Assembly (NCBI GenBank): GCA_900546495.1
Contig: URDN01000002.1
Location: 62,001 to 126,000 of the forward strand
Source: an uncultured Lachnospiraceae bacterium
GTDB taxonomy: Bacteria > Bacillota > Clostridia > Lachnospirales > Lachnospiraceae
Reading direction: 5' to 3'
DNA length: 64,000 bases
The translations under genes were made by a program, and so were the position numbers. This document shows positions 16,541 through 23,628 of this stretch, in pieces; the first letter of the stretch is position 1; each line of letters begins with the position of its first letter. The notes under the pieces were generated by a model. That model saw nothing but the letters and a program-made list of their open reading frames with translations. It did not search any database and had not been told where the DNA came from.

Positions 16541-17461
16541 TTATTTATTTTTGCCTGCACTTACTGCTGCTGCTAATGCAAGAGAAAGGAATTTCTCTTT
16601 TGCAGAAGATCCTCTGGAGCAGAATACGATCGGCACTTGAGCACCAACTACGAAACCTGCCATGTTGCCCTGTGCAATGATTGTGATAGATTTTCCAAGA
16701 ATATTTCCAACCTGAATATTCGGAACAAGGATAACATCAGCATCACCTGCAACCGGGCTCTCGAATCCTTTGATGTCTGCACACTCTTTATCCAGAGCGA
16801 TATCCAGAGAGATTGGTCCCTCAACAACACAGTCTTTGATCTCTCCGCGCTCGTTCATCTCTTTTAATTCGCGTGCTTCTACTGTCTCAGGCATTTTCGG
16901 GTTTACTTTCTCTACTGCTGCTACAGCTGCGATCTTCGGATTCTCATATCCAAGAGCTTTCAGCGTCTCAACGGTATTCTCGATGATCTGAGCTTTCTGC
17001 TCAAGTGTCGGGTATGTCATCATACCACCATCTGTAGTAACAAGCAGTTTATGATAATGTGGAAGTTCATCAAATACAAAATGAGACATTACACGACCTG
17101 TTCCAAGACCTGTCTCTTTATTTACAGCCGGTTTTAAGATCTGAGCTGTCTCCATTTTACCTTTCATCAGGAAATCACCTTTTCCTTCGTGGATCAGGGC
17201 AACGGCACGTCTTGCAGACTCGTCTACATCCGGAACATCGTAGATATCTTCTTCCGGTACAACCAGACCAATCTCTGCACAGATTTTGTCGATCTCTGCT
17301 TTATCACCAACCAGAACCGGTTTTGCGATTCCTTCTTCCTGTGCATGTTTGATAGCCTGTAATGTATGCTCATCCTGAGCAGCTGCAACGATTACACGCA
17401 TCGGCTCCGGAAAACCTTTTACACGTTCTACGATCTCATCAAAGTTTTTAATAACTGCCAT
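16541..17461 (-). CDS. ptb: Phosphate butyryltransferase
   Basis: Converts butyryl-CoA and phosphate to butyryl phosphate and CoA. 306 residues of the phosphate acetyl/butyryltransferase family: RVIVAAAQDEHTLQAI (near 24), FLMKGKMETAQILKPAV (near 96), GTGRVMSHFVF (near 120), MMTYPTLEQKAQI (near 145) and VPNIQVGNILGKS (near 250). The start at 17461 (MAVIKNFDEIV) follows AGGAGGA by 7 nt. First gene of ptb-buk. No thl, hbd, crt or bcd genes lie nearby, so butyryl-CoA is made by enzymes encoded elsewhere. Confidence 0.94.
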   Translation of the reverse strand: MAVIKNFDEIVERVKGFPEPMRVIVAAAQDEHTLQAIKHAQEEGIAKPVLVGDKAEIDKICAEIGLVVPEEDIYDVPDVDESARRAVALIHEGKGDFLMKGKMETAQILKPAVNKETGLGTGRVMSHFVFDELPHYHKLLVTTDGGMMTYPTLEQKAQIIENTVETLKALGYENPKIAAVAAVEKVNPKMPETVEARELKEMNERGEIKDCVVEGPISLDIALDKECADIKGFESPVAGDADVILVPNIQVGNILGKSITIIAQGNMAGFVVGAQVPIVFCSRGSSAKEKFLSLALAAAVSAGKNK

Positions 17462-17535
17462 ACTAAAATCCTCCTGCTTTTGTTTATATATTTTTTGAGC
17501 CTCTCCCGAGACTCTTTTCTCATTCATTGGCTCTC

Positions 17536-17564
17536 ATTATAGCATGATTCCTTTTTTACCGCAA
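17536..17564 (-). promoter_or_regulatory. Predicted sigma-A promoter of ptb-buk
   Basis: On the minus strand, TTGCGG (17564-17559), 17 bp and a perfect TATAAT (17541-17536), about 70 bp before the ptb start. Confidence 0.65.
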
Positions 17565-17589
17565 CAGAAAAATTTGCAATTTATACTTT

Positions 17590-17610
17590 ATATTTTACAT
17601 CATGCACGAT
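17590..17610 (-). promoter_or_regulatory. Candidate GntR operator upstream of ptb
   Basis: This 21-bp site shares 18 positions with 18666-18686 in the gntR promoter. The conserved parts are ATCGTGCA, ATGT and AAATAT on the minus strand. Here it lies 25 bp upstream of the -35, a position that fits activation. Confidence 0.45.
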
Positions 17611-17650
17611 TTTGATTCATTATGGGCTTTTTATTATTTACTTTATTGAA

Positions 17651-17715
17651 AGAGAAGGACCTGATTTGTCTCAGTCGCTAACAATTGCTCCTTGAGAAAA
17701 ATCAGGTTCTTCTCT
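17651..17715 (-). repeat. Hairpin element with conserved core, copy 5
   Basis: Outer arms AGAGAAGGACCTGATTT / AAATCAGGTTCTTCTCT pair with one mismatch. The core on the minus strand is CAAGGAGCAATTGTTAGCGAC, a divergent member of the family. It lies in the 492-bp space between ptb and gntR. Confidence 0.5.
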
Positions 17716-17876
17716 TAATCTACACCATGATAAAAAGCCGCGATAATATTCCTGTATTTTTTTAGTTTATACATTCTTCGCTGTTTATCATAAAATTGTG
17801 ATACTATTCTATTAGAAAAAGATACCTGTCACGAATTATATCTTTTGCCATGTAAATTTGAGGCAATAACTGAAAT

Positions 17877-17940
17877 AGCGGGATTCTTATTTTTTCCTGG
17901 CAAGCGATTGTTAGCTGCCGGAAAAAATAAGAATCCCGCT
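17877..17940 (+). repeat. Hairpin element with conserved core, copy 6 (gntR terminator)
   Basis: Perfect 21-bp arms (17877-17897 and 17920-17940) close on the core GGCAAGCGATTGTTAGCTGCC. It begins 14 bp past the gntR stop codon and likely ends that transcript. The core is closest to copy 4. Confidence 0.65.
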
Positions 17941-17953
17941 CTCATACTCTATA

Positions 17954-18631
17954 TTAGAATCTGCTTTTCACAGTCTCAAGGTTTTTAAGAATGTAACTCC
18001 GTGACCACAACTGATGTGCTTCCAACCCATCACAGATTTTTGCAAAATCTTTATTTGCAACCGCATCATGAATCTGTTCAAAATATGTGATACCGGAATG
18101 GTACTGTTCACCGCTGCCGCCTTTTTCTCGTGGCATTGCAAATAATGCATGTAGAATCTCATCCATTCCCGTCATGGACGTTACCTTTGTCATCAACATA
18201 TCATTGTTAGAATTTTTGTAAAATACATCCATAATATTACGGATACATCTGCAGCTTTCAATGACGCCATTGGAAGAACGATATTCTTCAATATATTTTT
18301 CAATCTCCGCTGCCATCTGTGCCACATCCCCGTTACGAAGTGCATTACGTGCCGCTACCATCTGATAAGAAAAAGAAATCTCCTGAATTTCCCGGACATC
18401 TTTTTCTGTAATATCAATAACACGTGCACCTACGTTGTTTTCAAATTCAATTAACCCTTCATTTAATAAACGGTTCAGTGCTTCACGTACCGGCGTAGAG
18501 CTTACACCATATTCCTCCTGAAGTTTGCTTACATTTAATTTACTTCCGAACGGAATTTTCAACTGTACAATACGCTCCCGCAATTTGTCATATACCTGAT
18601 CCACAAGGGATACTCTCTTAATCACTGCCAT
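17954..18631 (-). CDS. GntR-family transcriptional regulator (FCD/FadR-type)
   Basis: A 225-residue regulator with an N-terminal winged helix (DQVYDKLRERIVQLKIPFG near 11, VSSTPVREALNRLLNEGLIE near 42) and an all-helical effector domain of the FCD type (YQMVAARNAL near 88, later His and Asn positions). Such proteins bind small organic acids. The gene lies alone between ptb-buk and the putative phloroglucinol genes. It shares a 21-bp upstream site with ptb, so self-control and control of ptb-buk are the best-supported guesses. Control of the catabolic genes is possible, but no matching site was seen there. Confidence 0.85.
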   Translation of the reverse strand: MAVIKRVSLVDQVYDKLRERIVQLKIPFGSKLNVSKLQEEYGVSSTPVREALNRLLNEGLIEFENNVGARVIDITEKDVREIQEISFSYQMVAARNALRNGDVAQMAAEIEKYIEEYRSSNGVIESCRCIRNIMDVFYKNSNNDMLMTKVTSMTGMDEILHALFAMPREKGGSGEQYHSGITYFEQIHDAVANKDFAKICDGLEAHQLWSRSYILKNLETVKSRF

Positions 18632-18662
18632 TTTTTTACTCCTGTTTTACTTATAGCCTTCC

Positions 18663-18691
18663 TGCATATTTCACATTTTGCACGATGTCAA
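18663..18691 (-). promoter_or_regulatory. Predicted gntR promoter with embedded operator
   Basis: On the minus strand, TTGACA (18691-18686), 17 bp and TATGCA (18668-18663). The 18666-18686 site shared with ptb fills the spacer, so binding there would block RNA polymerase. The 306-bp space to the zinc-ribbon gene otherwise holds only a terminator (18892-18935). Confidence 0.5.
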
Positions 18692-18891
18692 ATATATAGA
18701 ATATTATGCCACAGTTCCACAGGCAATGCAAATACTTTATCGTATAAAAAAAGAAACAATAACACCTTAAGTACTTTCATAAACGAATCACATTCTCTTA
18801 TAAGAATAAAATGATGTTGGAGTCAAAAGATACCATACAAATTGTTCCGAACTTCGTACTCCCACAATTCTGTCCAATATTCGCATACAAA

Positions 18892-18935
18892 AAAAGACAC
18901 GGTCAAAATCACCTATGATTCTGATCGTGTCTTTT
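18892..18935 (-). terminator. Terminator of the BKACE/zinc-ribbon transcript
   Basis: AAAAGACACG / CGTGTCTTTT with an interrupted inner stem, 3 bp after the zinc-ribbon stop. On the minus strand it ends in a T-run. Confidence 0.75.
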
Positions 18936-18937
18936 AA

Positions 18938-19126
18938 TTACTCTACTTCAAAGTATTCATTATCATCCTTCTGACGGGCACCTTCTTTTTCATAGACACC
19001 CATCACATGGCATTCCGGACAGAAACCGAACTCATCACCAAACTCAGTCATGACATCCAGTGCATATTCGAATTTCATTCCGCATTTCGGACAATGATAA
19101 TACATGTATAAAGCTCCCCATGTCAT
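18938..19126 (-). CDS. Small zinc-ribbon protein
   Basis: A 62-residue protein with two CxxC knuckles: YHCPKCGMKF (Cys near 12 and 15) and GFCPECHVMGVYE (Cys near 36 and 39, followed by His). The spacing fits a rubredoxin-like or zinc-ribbon metal site. AGGAGG lies 7 nt before the ATG and the gene starts 15 bp after the BKACE stop, so it is in that transcript. No function is known to me. The position suggests a metal-delivery, assembly or accessory role for the zinc-dependent BKACE enzyme; this is inference. Confidence 0.75.
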   Translation of the reverse strand: MTWGALYMYYHCPKCGMKFEYALDVMTEFGDEFGFCPECHVMGVYEKEGARQKDDNEYFEVE

Positions 19127-19140
19127 AAAGAAGCCTCCTA

Positions 19141-19992
19141 TTATCTAGCTTTTAAGCCAAGAATCTCACGTGCCTCAGCCGGTGTAGCAACTTCGTTGCC
19201 ATACTCTCTGATCACACGAGCAGCTCTCTCTACGAACTGAACGTTGCTCTCTGCAAGCTGTCCTTTAGCGTACATTACGTTGTCTTCCATACCTACACGG
19301 ATTCCGCCGCCAAGTGCTACTGCACCGTACAGCATCTCCATTGCGCTGTGTCCAACACCGAAACAAGACCATGTGTAGTTTCCTTTTCCTACTAACTCAT
19401 CAGCTGTCTCTTTCATGAAAATCAGGTTTTTCATTGTTCCCGGGATACCATTTGCACATCCCATGCAGAACTGGAAGTGTACCGGTGTTTTCAGAACGCC
19501 TTTTTTGATATAGTAAGCAGCGTTTCCGATCATACCCGGATCAAATGCTTCGATCTCTGGTTTTGTATTTGTCTCCTGGAATAACAGACCACAATCTGTT
19601 AAGAATTTCGGGGAGTTGATGAATAATCCGCTATGTAACCAGTTCATAGAACCGCAGTCATAAGAAGCCATCTCTGGTTTTAATTTTTTAACGTGAGCAA
19701 CACGGATCTCGTCATCAGCGTGGATATCTCCAGATGTTGTAAGGTTCAGGATGATATCGCAATCCGGATATTTTGTGTGGATCAGGTTTACAGTCTCTTC
19801 GAATTTAGCTGTATCCATTGTTCCGTCACCGTTCTCATCTCTCATATGAAGATGAGCGATTGCAGCGCCTGCTTTCCAGCATGCGTATACGTCATCAGCG
19901 ATCTCCTGTGGAGTCATCGGTACGTTCGGGTTGTTCTCTTTTTTTGGCCATGCGCCAGTTACTGCTGCTGTGATAATTGTTTTCTTTGCCAT
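19141..19992 (-). CDS. BKACE-family enzyme, probable triacetate acetoacetate-lyase
   Basis: 283 residues of the beta-keto acid cleavage enzyme family. Zinc ligands are seen as HLHMRD (residues 47-52) and the Glu of RVGMEDN (near 228). The prototype Kce cleaves 3-keto-5-aminohexanoate with acetyl-CoA. No other lysine-fermentation gene is present. With a cyclase-family hydrolase, a 3-hydroxyacyl dehydrogenase and an SDR beside it, the best fit is the phloroglucinol pathway, where a BKACE member splits 3,5-dioxohexanoate (triacetate) with acetyl-CoA to acetoacetyl-CoA and acetoacetate. Family assignment is firm; substrate is inferred from context. It has its own promoter and ends 15 bp before the zinc-ribbon gene. 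Confidence 0.8.
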   Translation of the reverse strand: MAKKTIITAAVTGAWPKKENNPNVPMTPQEIADDVYACWKAGAAIAHLHMRDENGDGTMDTAKFEETVNLIHTKYPDCDIILNLTTSGDIHADDEIRVAHVKKLKPEMASYDCGSMNWLHSGLFINSPKFLTDCGLLFQETNTKPEIEAFDPGMIGNAAYYIKKGVLKTPVHFQFCMGCANGIPGTMKNLIFMKETADELVGKGNYTWSCFGVGHSAMEMLYGAVALGGGIRVGMEDNVMYAKGQLAESNVQFVERAARVIREYGNEVATPAEAREILGLKAR

Positions 19993-20041
19993 TTTTCATT
20001 CCCTCATTTCTTATTTATATGGTATAAATTCATACAATTAG

Positions 20042-20070
20042 ATTTTATGTCATGTCAGATTGAATGTCAA
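20042..20070 (-). promoter_or_regulatory. Predicted sigma-A promoter of the BKACE gene
   Basis: On the minus strand, a consensus TTGACA (20070-20065), 17 bp and TAAAAT (20047-20042), about 50 bp before the start codon. Together with the terminator at 20246 it makes a separate transcript of the BKACE and zinc-ribbon genes. Confidence 0.65.
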
Positions 20071-20132
20071 GACATTGATATAGCTACTTTTGAAAAATTT
20101 GACAATATAGTTACCGTTCACTCATCATATGT

Positions 20133-20215
20133 AGTAAAGCGGACATTCGCAATCCGTTTTCGCTACTTGCTCATGAATGCAGTCGCTTTGCGAATGGCGC
20201 GTGTGAACTGCAACT
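20133..20215 (+). repeat. Two-hairpin dispersed repeat, copy 2
   Basis: Starts AGTAAAGCGGACATTCGCAA and continues CGCTACTTGCTCATGAATGCAG. It aligns over 60 bp with the alaS-leader copy. The second stem here is TGCAGT / ACTGCA. It lies upstream of the BKACE promoter in a 316-bp gap. Confidence 0.6.
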
Positions 20216-20245
20216 AATATATATCTCTCTGTTTTATAAGCTTTG

Positions 20246-20280
20246 AATAAGCCCACTGCATTACTGCAATGGGCTTATTT
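20246..20280 (-). terminator. Terminator of the cyclase-family gene
   Basis: AATAAGCCCA / TGGGCTTATT with an inner TGCA/TGCA pairing, 29 bp past the stop. It is followed by T residues on either strand. Confidence 0.8.
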
Positions 20281-20308
20281 TTATATCATTTGGTAATTCC
20301 AGCCAGAA

Positions 20309-21319
20309 TTATTTGTTGCGGTTGAACAGTCTCTGGATGTAATCAAGGCAGCTAAGACCATACTCTTCAGCATCACCGTAACCTGTTCCACAGTATTTGT
20401 ATTTTCTTTCCGGAACTGTCGGATCAATGTTCTCCTCGTCAACGTAAGCAACCGGATGAGCCATAGAACCATCACCCATGTACCATCTGATTGGGTAGCA
20501 GTGGAAGTCAAACCATTTACCTGGAACGATCTTATCAAGATCACCACCGAGGTTCTCAACACCAACGATACCATGACCAAGCATCTCTTTATGACATGGC
20601 TCCCAAGTTCCCCATACACCGAGGTTCTCTAACTCGCCAAATTTCTCATCATATGCTTCCTGTCCATGGAGACGGATATACTCGAATTTATCAAACTCAG
20701 CGTAAGCTTCCTCACCAAAGAGCTCTTTATACTCTTCAACGATTGTTTTACCTGTAGCACCAAGAAGGTTCATTCTTGTCATACCGTTGTTACCCATAGC
20801 TGTGTGAAGTGGATGATCCAGAGCCTGTCCGTCCATAGCTACACATTTAACGCCCTGTTTTACAAACCATTTACCAGCATCGATACCTGTACCAGCTGCA
20901 TAATGATAGTAAGCTTTAGAATCATCGAAGTAACGATGCATTCCAGAGTTCAGGCAAAGGATTTTTCCTTTCAGATCACCATCTTTAAGACCATACTCTT
21001 TCATACATGCATCAAGATGTTTGTCTGTGATCAGTCCCCAAGGCTCGATATCGATTTTGAAAACGATAGCCTGTCCAGCATAAGCATCAGCCGGCATCTC
21101 ATGTGTGTAACGAGCACGTCTGCCATCGAACTCATACTCCATAACGTGACGTGGTGCATCACAGTGTGTACCTGTATGCATTGTACATGTAATTCTCTGT
21201 GTTAAAACGCCACCTTTAGCCATAGAATGTGCGCCTACGATTTCTGGTTTATCGAAGTAAGGCCAACGCGGAATCTCTGCACTGAAAGGATGTGCTAAAT
21301 CTACTACTACTTTTCCCAT
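20309..21319 (-). CDS. Cyclase-family metal hydrolase, probable dihydrophloroglucinol cyclohydrolase
   Basis: 336 residues of the cyclase/kynurenine formamidase family (PF04199 type). The metal-binding signature HTGTHCDAPRH is at residues 48-58. The family hydrolyses amides, lactones and C-C bonds of cyclic diketones. In the phloroglucinol pathway a member opens the dihydrophloroglucinol ring to 3-hydroxy-5-oxohexanoate. The protein is longer than typical formamidases (about 210), with inserted segments (for example WGTWEPCHKEMLGHGIVGVE near 222). The neighbouring SDR, dehydrogenase and BKACE genes support the call; direct evidence of substrate is lacking. Confidence 0.75.
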   Translation of the reverse strand: MGKVVVDLAHPFSAEIPRWPYFDKPEIVGAHSMAKGGVLTQRITCTMHTGTHCDAPRHVMEYEFDGRRARYTHEMPADAYAGQAIVFKIDIEPWGLITDKHLDACMKEYGLKDGDLKGKILCLNSGMHRYFDDSKAYYHYAAGTGIDAGKWFVKQGVKCVAMDGQALDHPLHTAMGNNGMTRMNLLGATGKTIVEEYKELFGEEAYAEFDKFEYIRLHGQEAYDEKFGELENLGVWGTWEPCHKEMLGHGIVGVENLGGDLDKIVPGKWFDFHCYPIRWYMGDGSMAHPVAYVDEENIDPTVPERKYKYCGTGYGDAEEYGLSCLDYIQRLFNRNK

Positions 21320-21361
21320 TTTTATTATCCTCCTGAATAGAATATATTGTGTCTATTTCAT

Positions 21362-21386
21362 GTACCTTCCAAACTTCTGAAGGTAC
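21362..21386 (-). promoter_or_regulatory. Intergenic hairpin before the cyclase-family gene
   Basis: GTACCTTC / GAAGGTAC with a 9-nt loop, in the 96-bp space downstream of the dehydrogenase gene. It has no T-run, so it is not a normal terminator. It could affect mRNA processing or stability, or be an operator. Confidence 0.4.
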
Positions 21387-21415
21387 GAATGAACCATGTT
21401 ATTGTATAATTAAAT

Positions 21416-22363
21416 TTATTTGTTGTAGAGCATCTTGATCAGATACTCGTTCAGGCCACCATTGATCTCTGCGATCTCTTCGTCTGTGTATTTCATGAAT
21501 CCTTCATGAACACCATTTACTGCCTCTGCACGGAAACCGTTTTTGCCTTCATCCAGCATCTGTTTCAGTAATGGAGAAGCATCATGTCTGTCTTCCAGAT
21601 CTTTTAATACATAGTTATGGATATTGGATGTCAGCTGTGTGCTTACCATATCAGAGTTTACTAATGGCGGTAAGTATGGAAGTCTCAGACCAAAACTGTA
21701 TTTGCAAGCATCATCTACAGTTTTTGCATCTGCGATACCACGCTCAACGATGGAAATAGCCTCACGCCATAAAGCATGCTGCATTCTGTTTGCGATAAAT
21801 CCCGGAACATCCTTTTTGCAAAGAACCGGTTTTTTACCTGCTTCTGTTAAAACGTCGATAACAGTCTGGGCAACCTCATCTGTAGTAGCATCTGTCTTAA
21901 CAACCTCTACTAACGGAATCAGGAATGCAGGATTCCAGAAATGTGTACCGCAAAGTCTCTCGCGATGTTTACATTTTGCAGAAATCTCTGTCGGGCTCAT
22001 AACGGATGTGTTTGTACAGAAAATACAGTCATCTGCTACATACTCCTCTAACTGAGCGAACAGATTCTGTTTCATCTCCATCTCCTCTAATACACACTCA
22101 ACAACCATCTGTGCGTTTTTCACACCTTCGTCATTCATATCCTGTGTAAAGCTGATTTTGGAAACGATCTTGTCTACGTCAGCCTCTGTTACGATTCCTT
22201 TTTCTACAAGAAGTTTCATGTTGTTGCGAACTTTTGCTTCTACGTTTACTGGGAATACATCATATACAGTAACCTTTGCATCATCAAGTCCTGCAAGGAT
22301 CTGTGCGATTGCGCTTCCCATCATTCCGCCGCCGCATACTAAGAAATTTTTAATTTCACTCAT
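21416..22363 (-). CDS. 3-hydroxyacyl-CoA dehydrogenase-like enzyme, probable 3-hydroxy-5-oxohexanoate dehydrogenase
   Basis: 315 residues: Rossmann domain with VCGGGMMGSAIAQ (near 9-21), catalytic His in THFWNPAFLIPLVEVV (His near 141), and a helical C-terminal domain with PGFIANRMQHALWREA (near 186). It is longer than Hbd-type butyryl-pathway enzymes (about 282) and lacks their usual sequence, resembling instead the branch acting on free hydroxy acids. In the phloroglucinol pathway such an enzyme oxidises 3-hydroxy-5-oxohexanoate to 3,5-dioxohexanoate with NAD+. Placed between the SDR and cyclase genes on the same strand. Confidence 0.75.
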   Translation of the reverse strand: MSEIKNFLVCGGGMMGSAIAQILAGLDDAKVTVYDVFPVNVEAKVRNNMKLLVEKGIVTEADVDKIVSKISFTQDMNDEGVKNAQMVVECVLEEMEMKQNLFAQLEEYVADDCIFCTNTSVMSPTEISAKCKHRERLCGTHFWNPAFLIPLVEVVKTDATTDEVAQTVIDVLTEAGKKPVLCKKDVPGFIANRMQHALWREAISIVERGIADAKTVDDACKYSFGLRLPYLPPLVNSDMVSTQLTSNIHNYVLKDLEDRHDASPLLKQMLDEGKNGFRAEAVNGVHEGFMKYTDEEIAEINGGLNEYLIKMLYNK

Positions 22364-22401
22364 TATTTTTGCATCTCCGTCTTATTAATCATTTACAGAA
22401 C

Positions 22402-22424
22402 CCCGCCTGCTTACCGCAGGCAGG
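22402..22424 (-). promoter_or_regulatory. GC-rich hairpin between the SDR and dehydrogenase genes
   Basis: CCCGCCTGC / GCAGGCAGGG with a 5-nt loop in an otherwise A/T-rich spacer. It has no T-run after it on the minus strand. It may be a partial terminator or an mRNA-processing stem that sets different levels of the two genes. Confidence 0.4.
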
Positions 22425-22491
22425 GACTCTTTTTAAACTTGTGTAATAAGTCTGCAATTATGGTTTTGTACGCCACATTACATGACAGTGT

Positions 22492-22510
22492 TTATTGTCA
22501 AAGACAATAA
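22492..22510. promoter_or_regulatory. Perfect 19-bp palindrome after the SDR stop
   Basis: TTATTGTC-AAA-GACAATAA, directly abutting the SDR stop codon. It could be an operator or a small mRNA 3' stem. No second copy was noticed. Confidence 0.4.
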
Positions 22511-23305
22511 TTAGCAGGTTAAGTAACCACCGCTGCAGTCGCAGTTAGCGCCTGTGATATAGTTAGAAGCTTCAGAAGAAAGGAAGATAGCATATCCTAC
22601 GAAATCTTCCGGCTCAGCCAGACGTCCGATTGGCTCACGTTTCATAAAGTTCTGGTATACAGCAGATTCCGGATCGAACATCCACTCTGTTAAATCGCTA
22701 CGGAATACTGTCGGGCACAGAGAGTTAACATTGATACCATATTTAGCGGAAAGGTCACAAGCCATGGAAGAAACCATAAGGTCTGCACCACCTTTAGATG
22801 TACAGTATCCTGTGTATCCAGCCATACCACGTTTAGAACGCTGAGATGTAACAACTACTACTTTACCGCCTTTGCCCTGAGCAACCATCTGCTCTGCAAC
22901 ATATTTACAAACAACGTATACAGATTTGCAGTCAGCATCCATGATGTACTGCCAATCAGCTACGGACTGCTCTAAGATGTTCTGTGGTTTGTTGAATCCG
23001 TGGCAAACAGCAAGAATGTTGATCTCACCATATTTAGCAACTGTACCTTTTACTAAAGCGTCAACATCTTCCTCTTTTGCAGGATCAGCTGTGATGTATG
23101 CGCAGTCGATATTCTCTGCTTTGAACTCTTTCTCCAGCTCCTCTAATTTAGCTGCGTTACGACCAGTCATCATAACTTTTGCTCCAGCATAACCATATGC
23201 TTTAGCAAGAACTTTTCCTAATGCACCAGTTGCACCTGTAACCAGAGCTACTTTTCCTTCTACAGAAAACATGTTGTCGACAAAGTCTTTCTTTAAACTT
23301 ACCAT
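22511..23305 (-). CDS. SDR-family oxidoreductase, probable phloroglucinol reductase
   Basis: 264 residues of the short-chain dehydrogenase/reductase family: TGATGALG cofactor loop (23-30), Arg49 in TGRN (suggesting NADPH), and the catalytic Tyr157-x3-Lys161 (YCTSK) after Ser144. Most SDRs of this type reduce keto groups of sugars or polyols. Here the gene heads a set encoding a ring-opening cyclase-family hydrolase, a hydroxyacyl dehydrogenase and a BKACE enzyme, as expected for phloroglucinol reductase, which makes dihydrophloroglucinol with NADPH. GGAGGA precedes the ATG and a strong promoter lies at 23433-23461. Confidence 0.75.
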   Translation of the reverse strand: MVSLKKDFVDNMFSVEGKVALVTGATGALGKVLAKAYGYAGAKVMMTGRNAAKLEELEKEFKAENIDCAYITADPAKEEDVDALVKGTVAKYGEINILAVCHGFNKPQNILEQSVADWQYIMDADCKSVYVVCKYVAEQMVAQGKGGKVVVVTSQRSKRGMAGYTGYCTSKGGADLMVSSMACDLSAKYGINVNSLCPTVFRSDLTEWMFDPESAVYQNFMKREPIGRLAEPEDFVGYAIFLSSEASNYITGANCDCSGGYLTC

Positions 23306-23432
23306 TTCCCAAAATCCTCCTTCATTTTTTGCCTTTTGGTTTTTCTCATTTCAGTTTCTAAATTAAGAAGCTGAGATGGATCAAGGCGAAACGGATAAAC
23401 CTAAAATTCCGTTCGTCAAATTCATCATGTTT

Positions 23433-23461
23433 AGTATAGTTCATGTCGCTTTTTTATGCAA
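23433..23461 (-). promoter_or_regulatory. Predicted sigma-A promoter of the catabolic SDR gene
   Basis: On the minus strand, TTGCAT (23461-23456), 17 bp and TATACT (23438-23433). The leader would be about 125 nt. Confidence 0.6.
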
Positions 23462-23483
23462 TACATACAATATTGTTATTAAG

Positions 23484-23497
23484 TTACTGTACGGTAA
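23484..23497. promoter_or_regulatory. Candidate operator between divergent promoters
   Basis: TTACTGTACGGTAA is a palindrome with one mismatched pair (TTAC-Y-GTAC-R-GTAA). It sits between the SDR promoter (23461) and the cupin promoter (23557), where one regulator could act on both. Confidence 0.4.
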
Positions 23498-23556
23498 TTC
23501 AGTTTCCTTTTTGTGCATTACTACTAACACTTTTTTATTTTTTTACATAAAAATTG

Positions 23557-23585
23557 TTGATTTTTCCCTTACATGGTGGTAGACT
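23557..23585 (+). promoter_or_regulatory. Predicted sigma-A promoter of the cupin gene
   Basis: TTGATT (23557-23562), 17 bp and TAGACT (23580-23585), 43 bp before the start codon. Confidence 0.55.
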
Positions 23586-23628
23586 ATGTCTTGTAAAAAA
23601 TGTCAGGTAGAAAGGAAGGTTTTATATT

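Noticed and set aside
19141..22363. Lysine fermentation (Kce-type) cluster
   Set aside because: BKACE and a dehydrogenase are present, but kamA, kamDE, kdd and kal are all missing, and the cyclase and SDR do not belong to that pathway.
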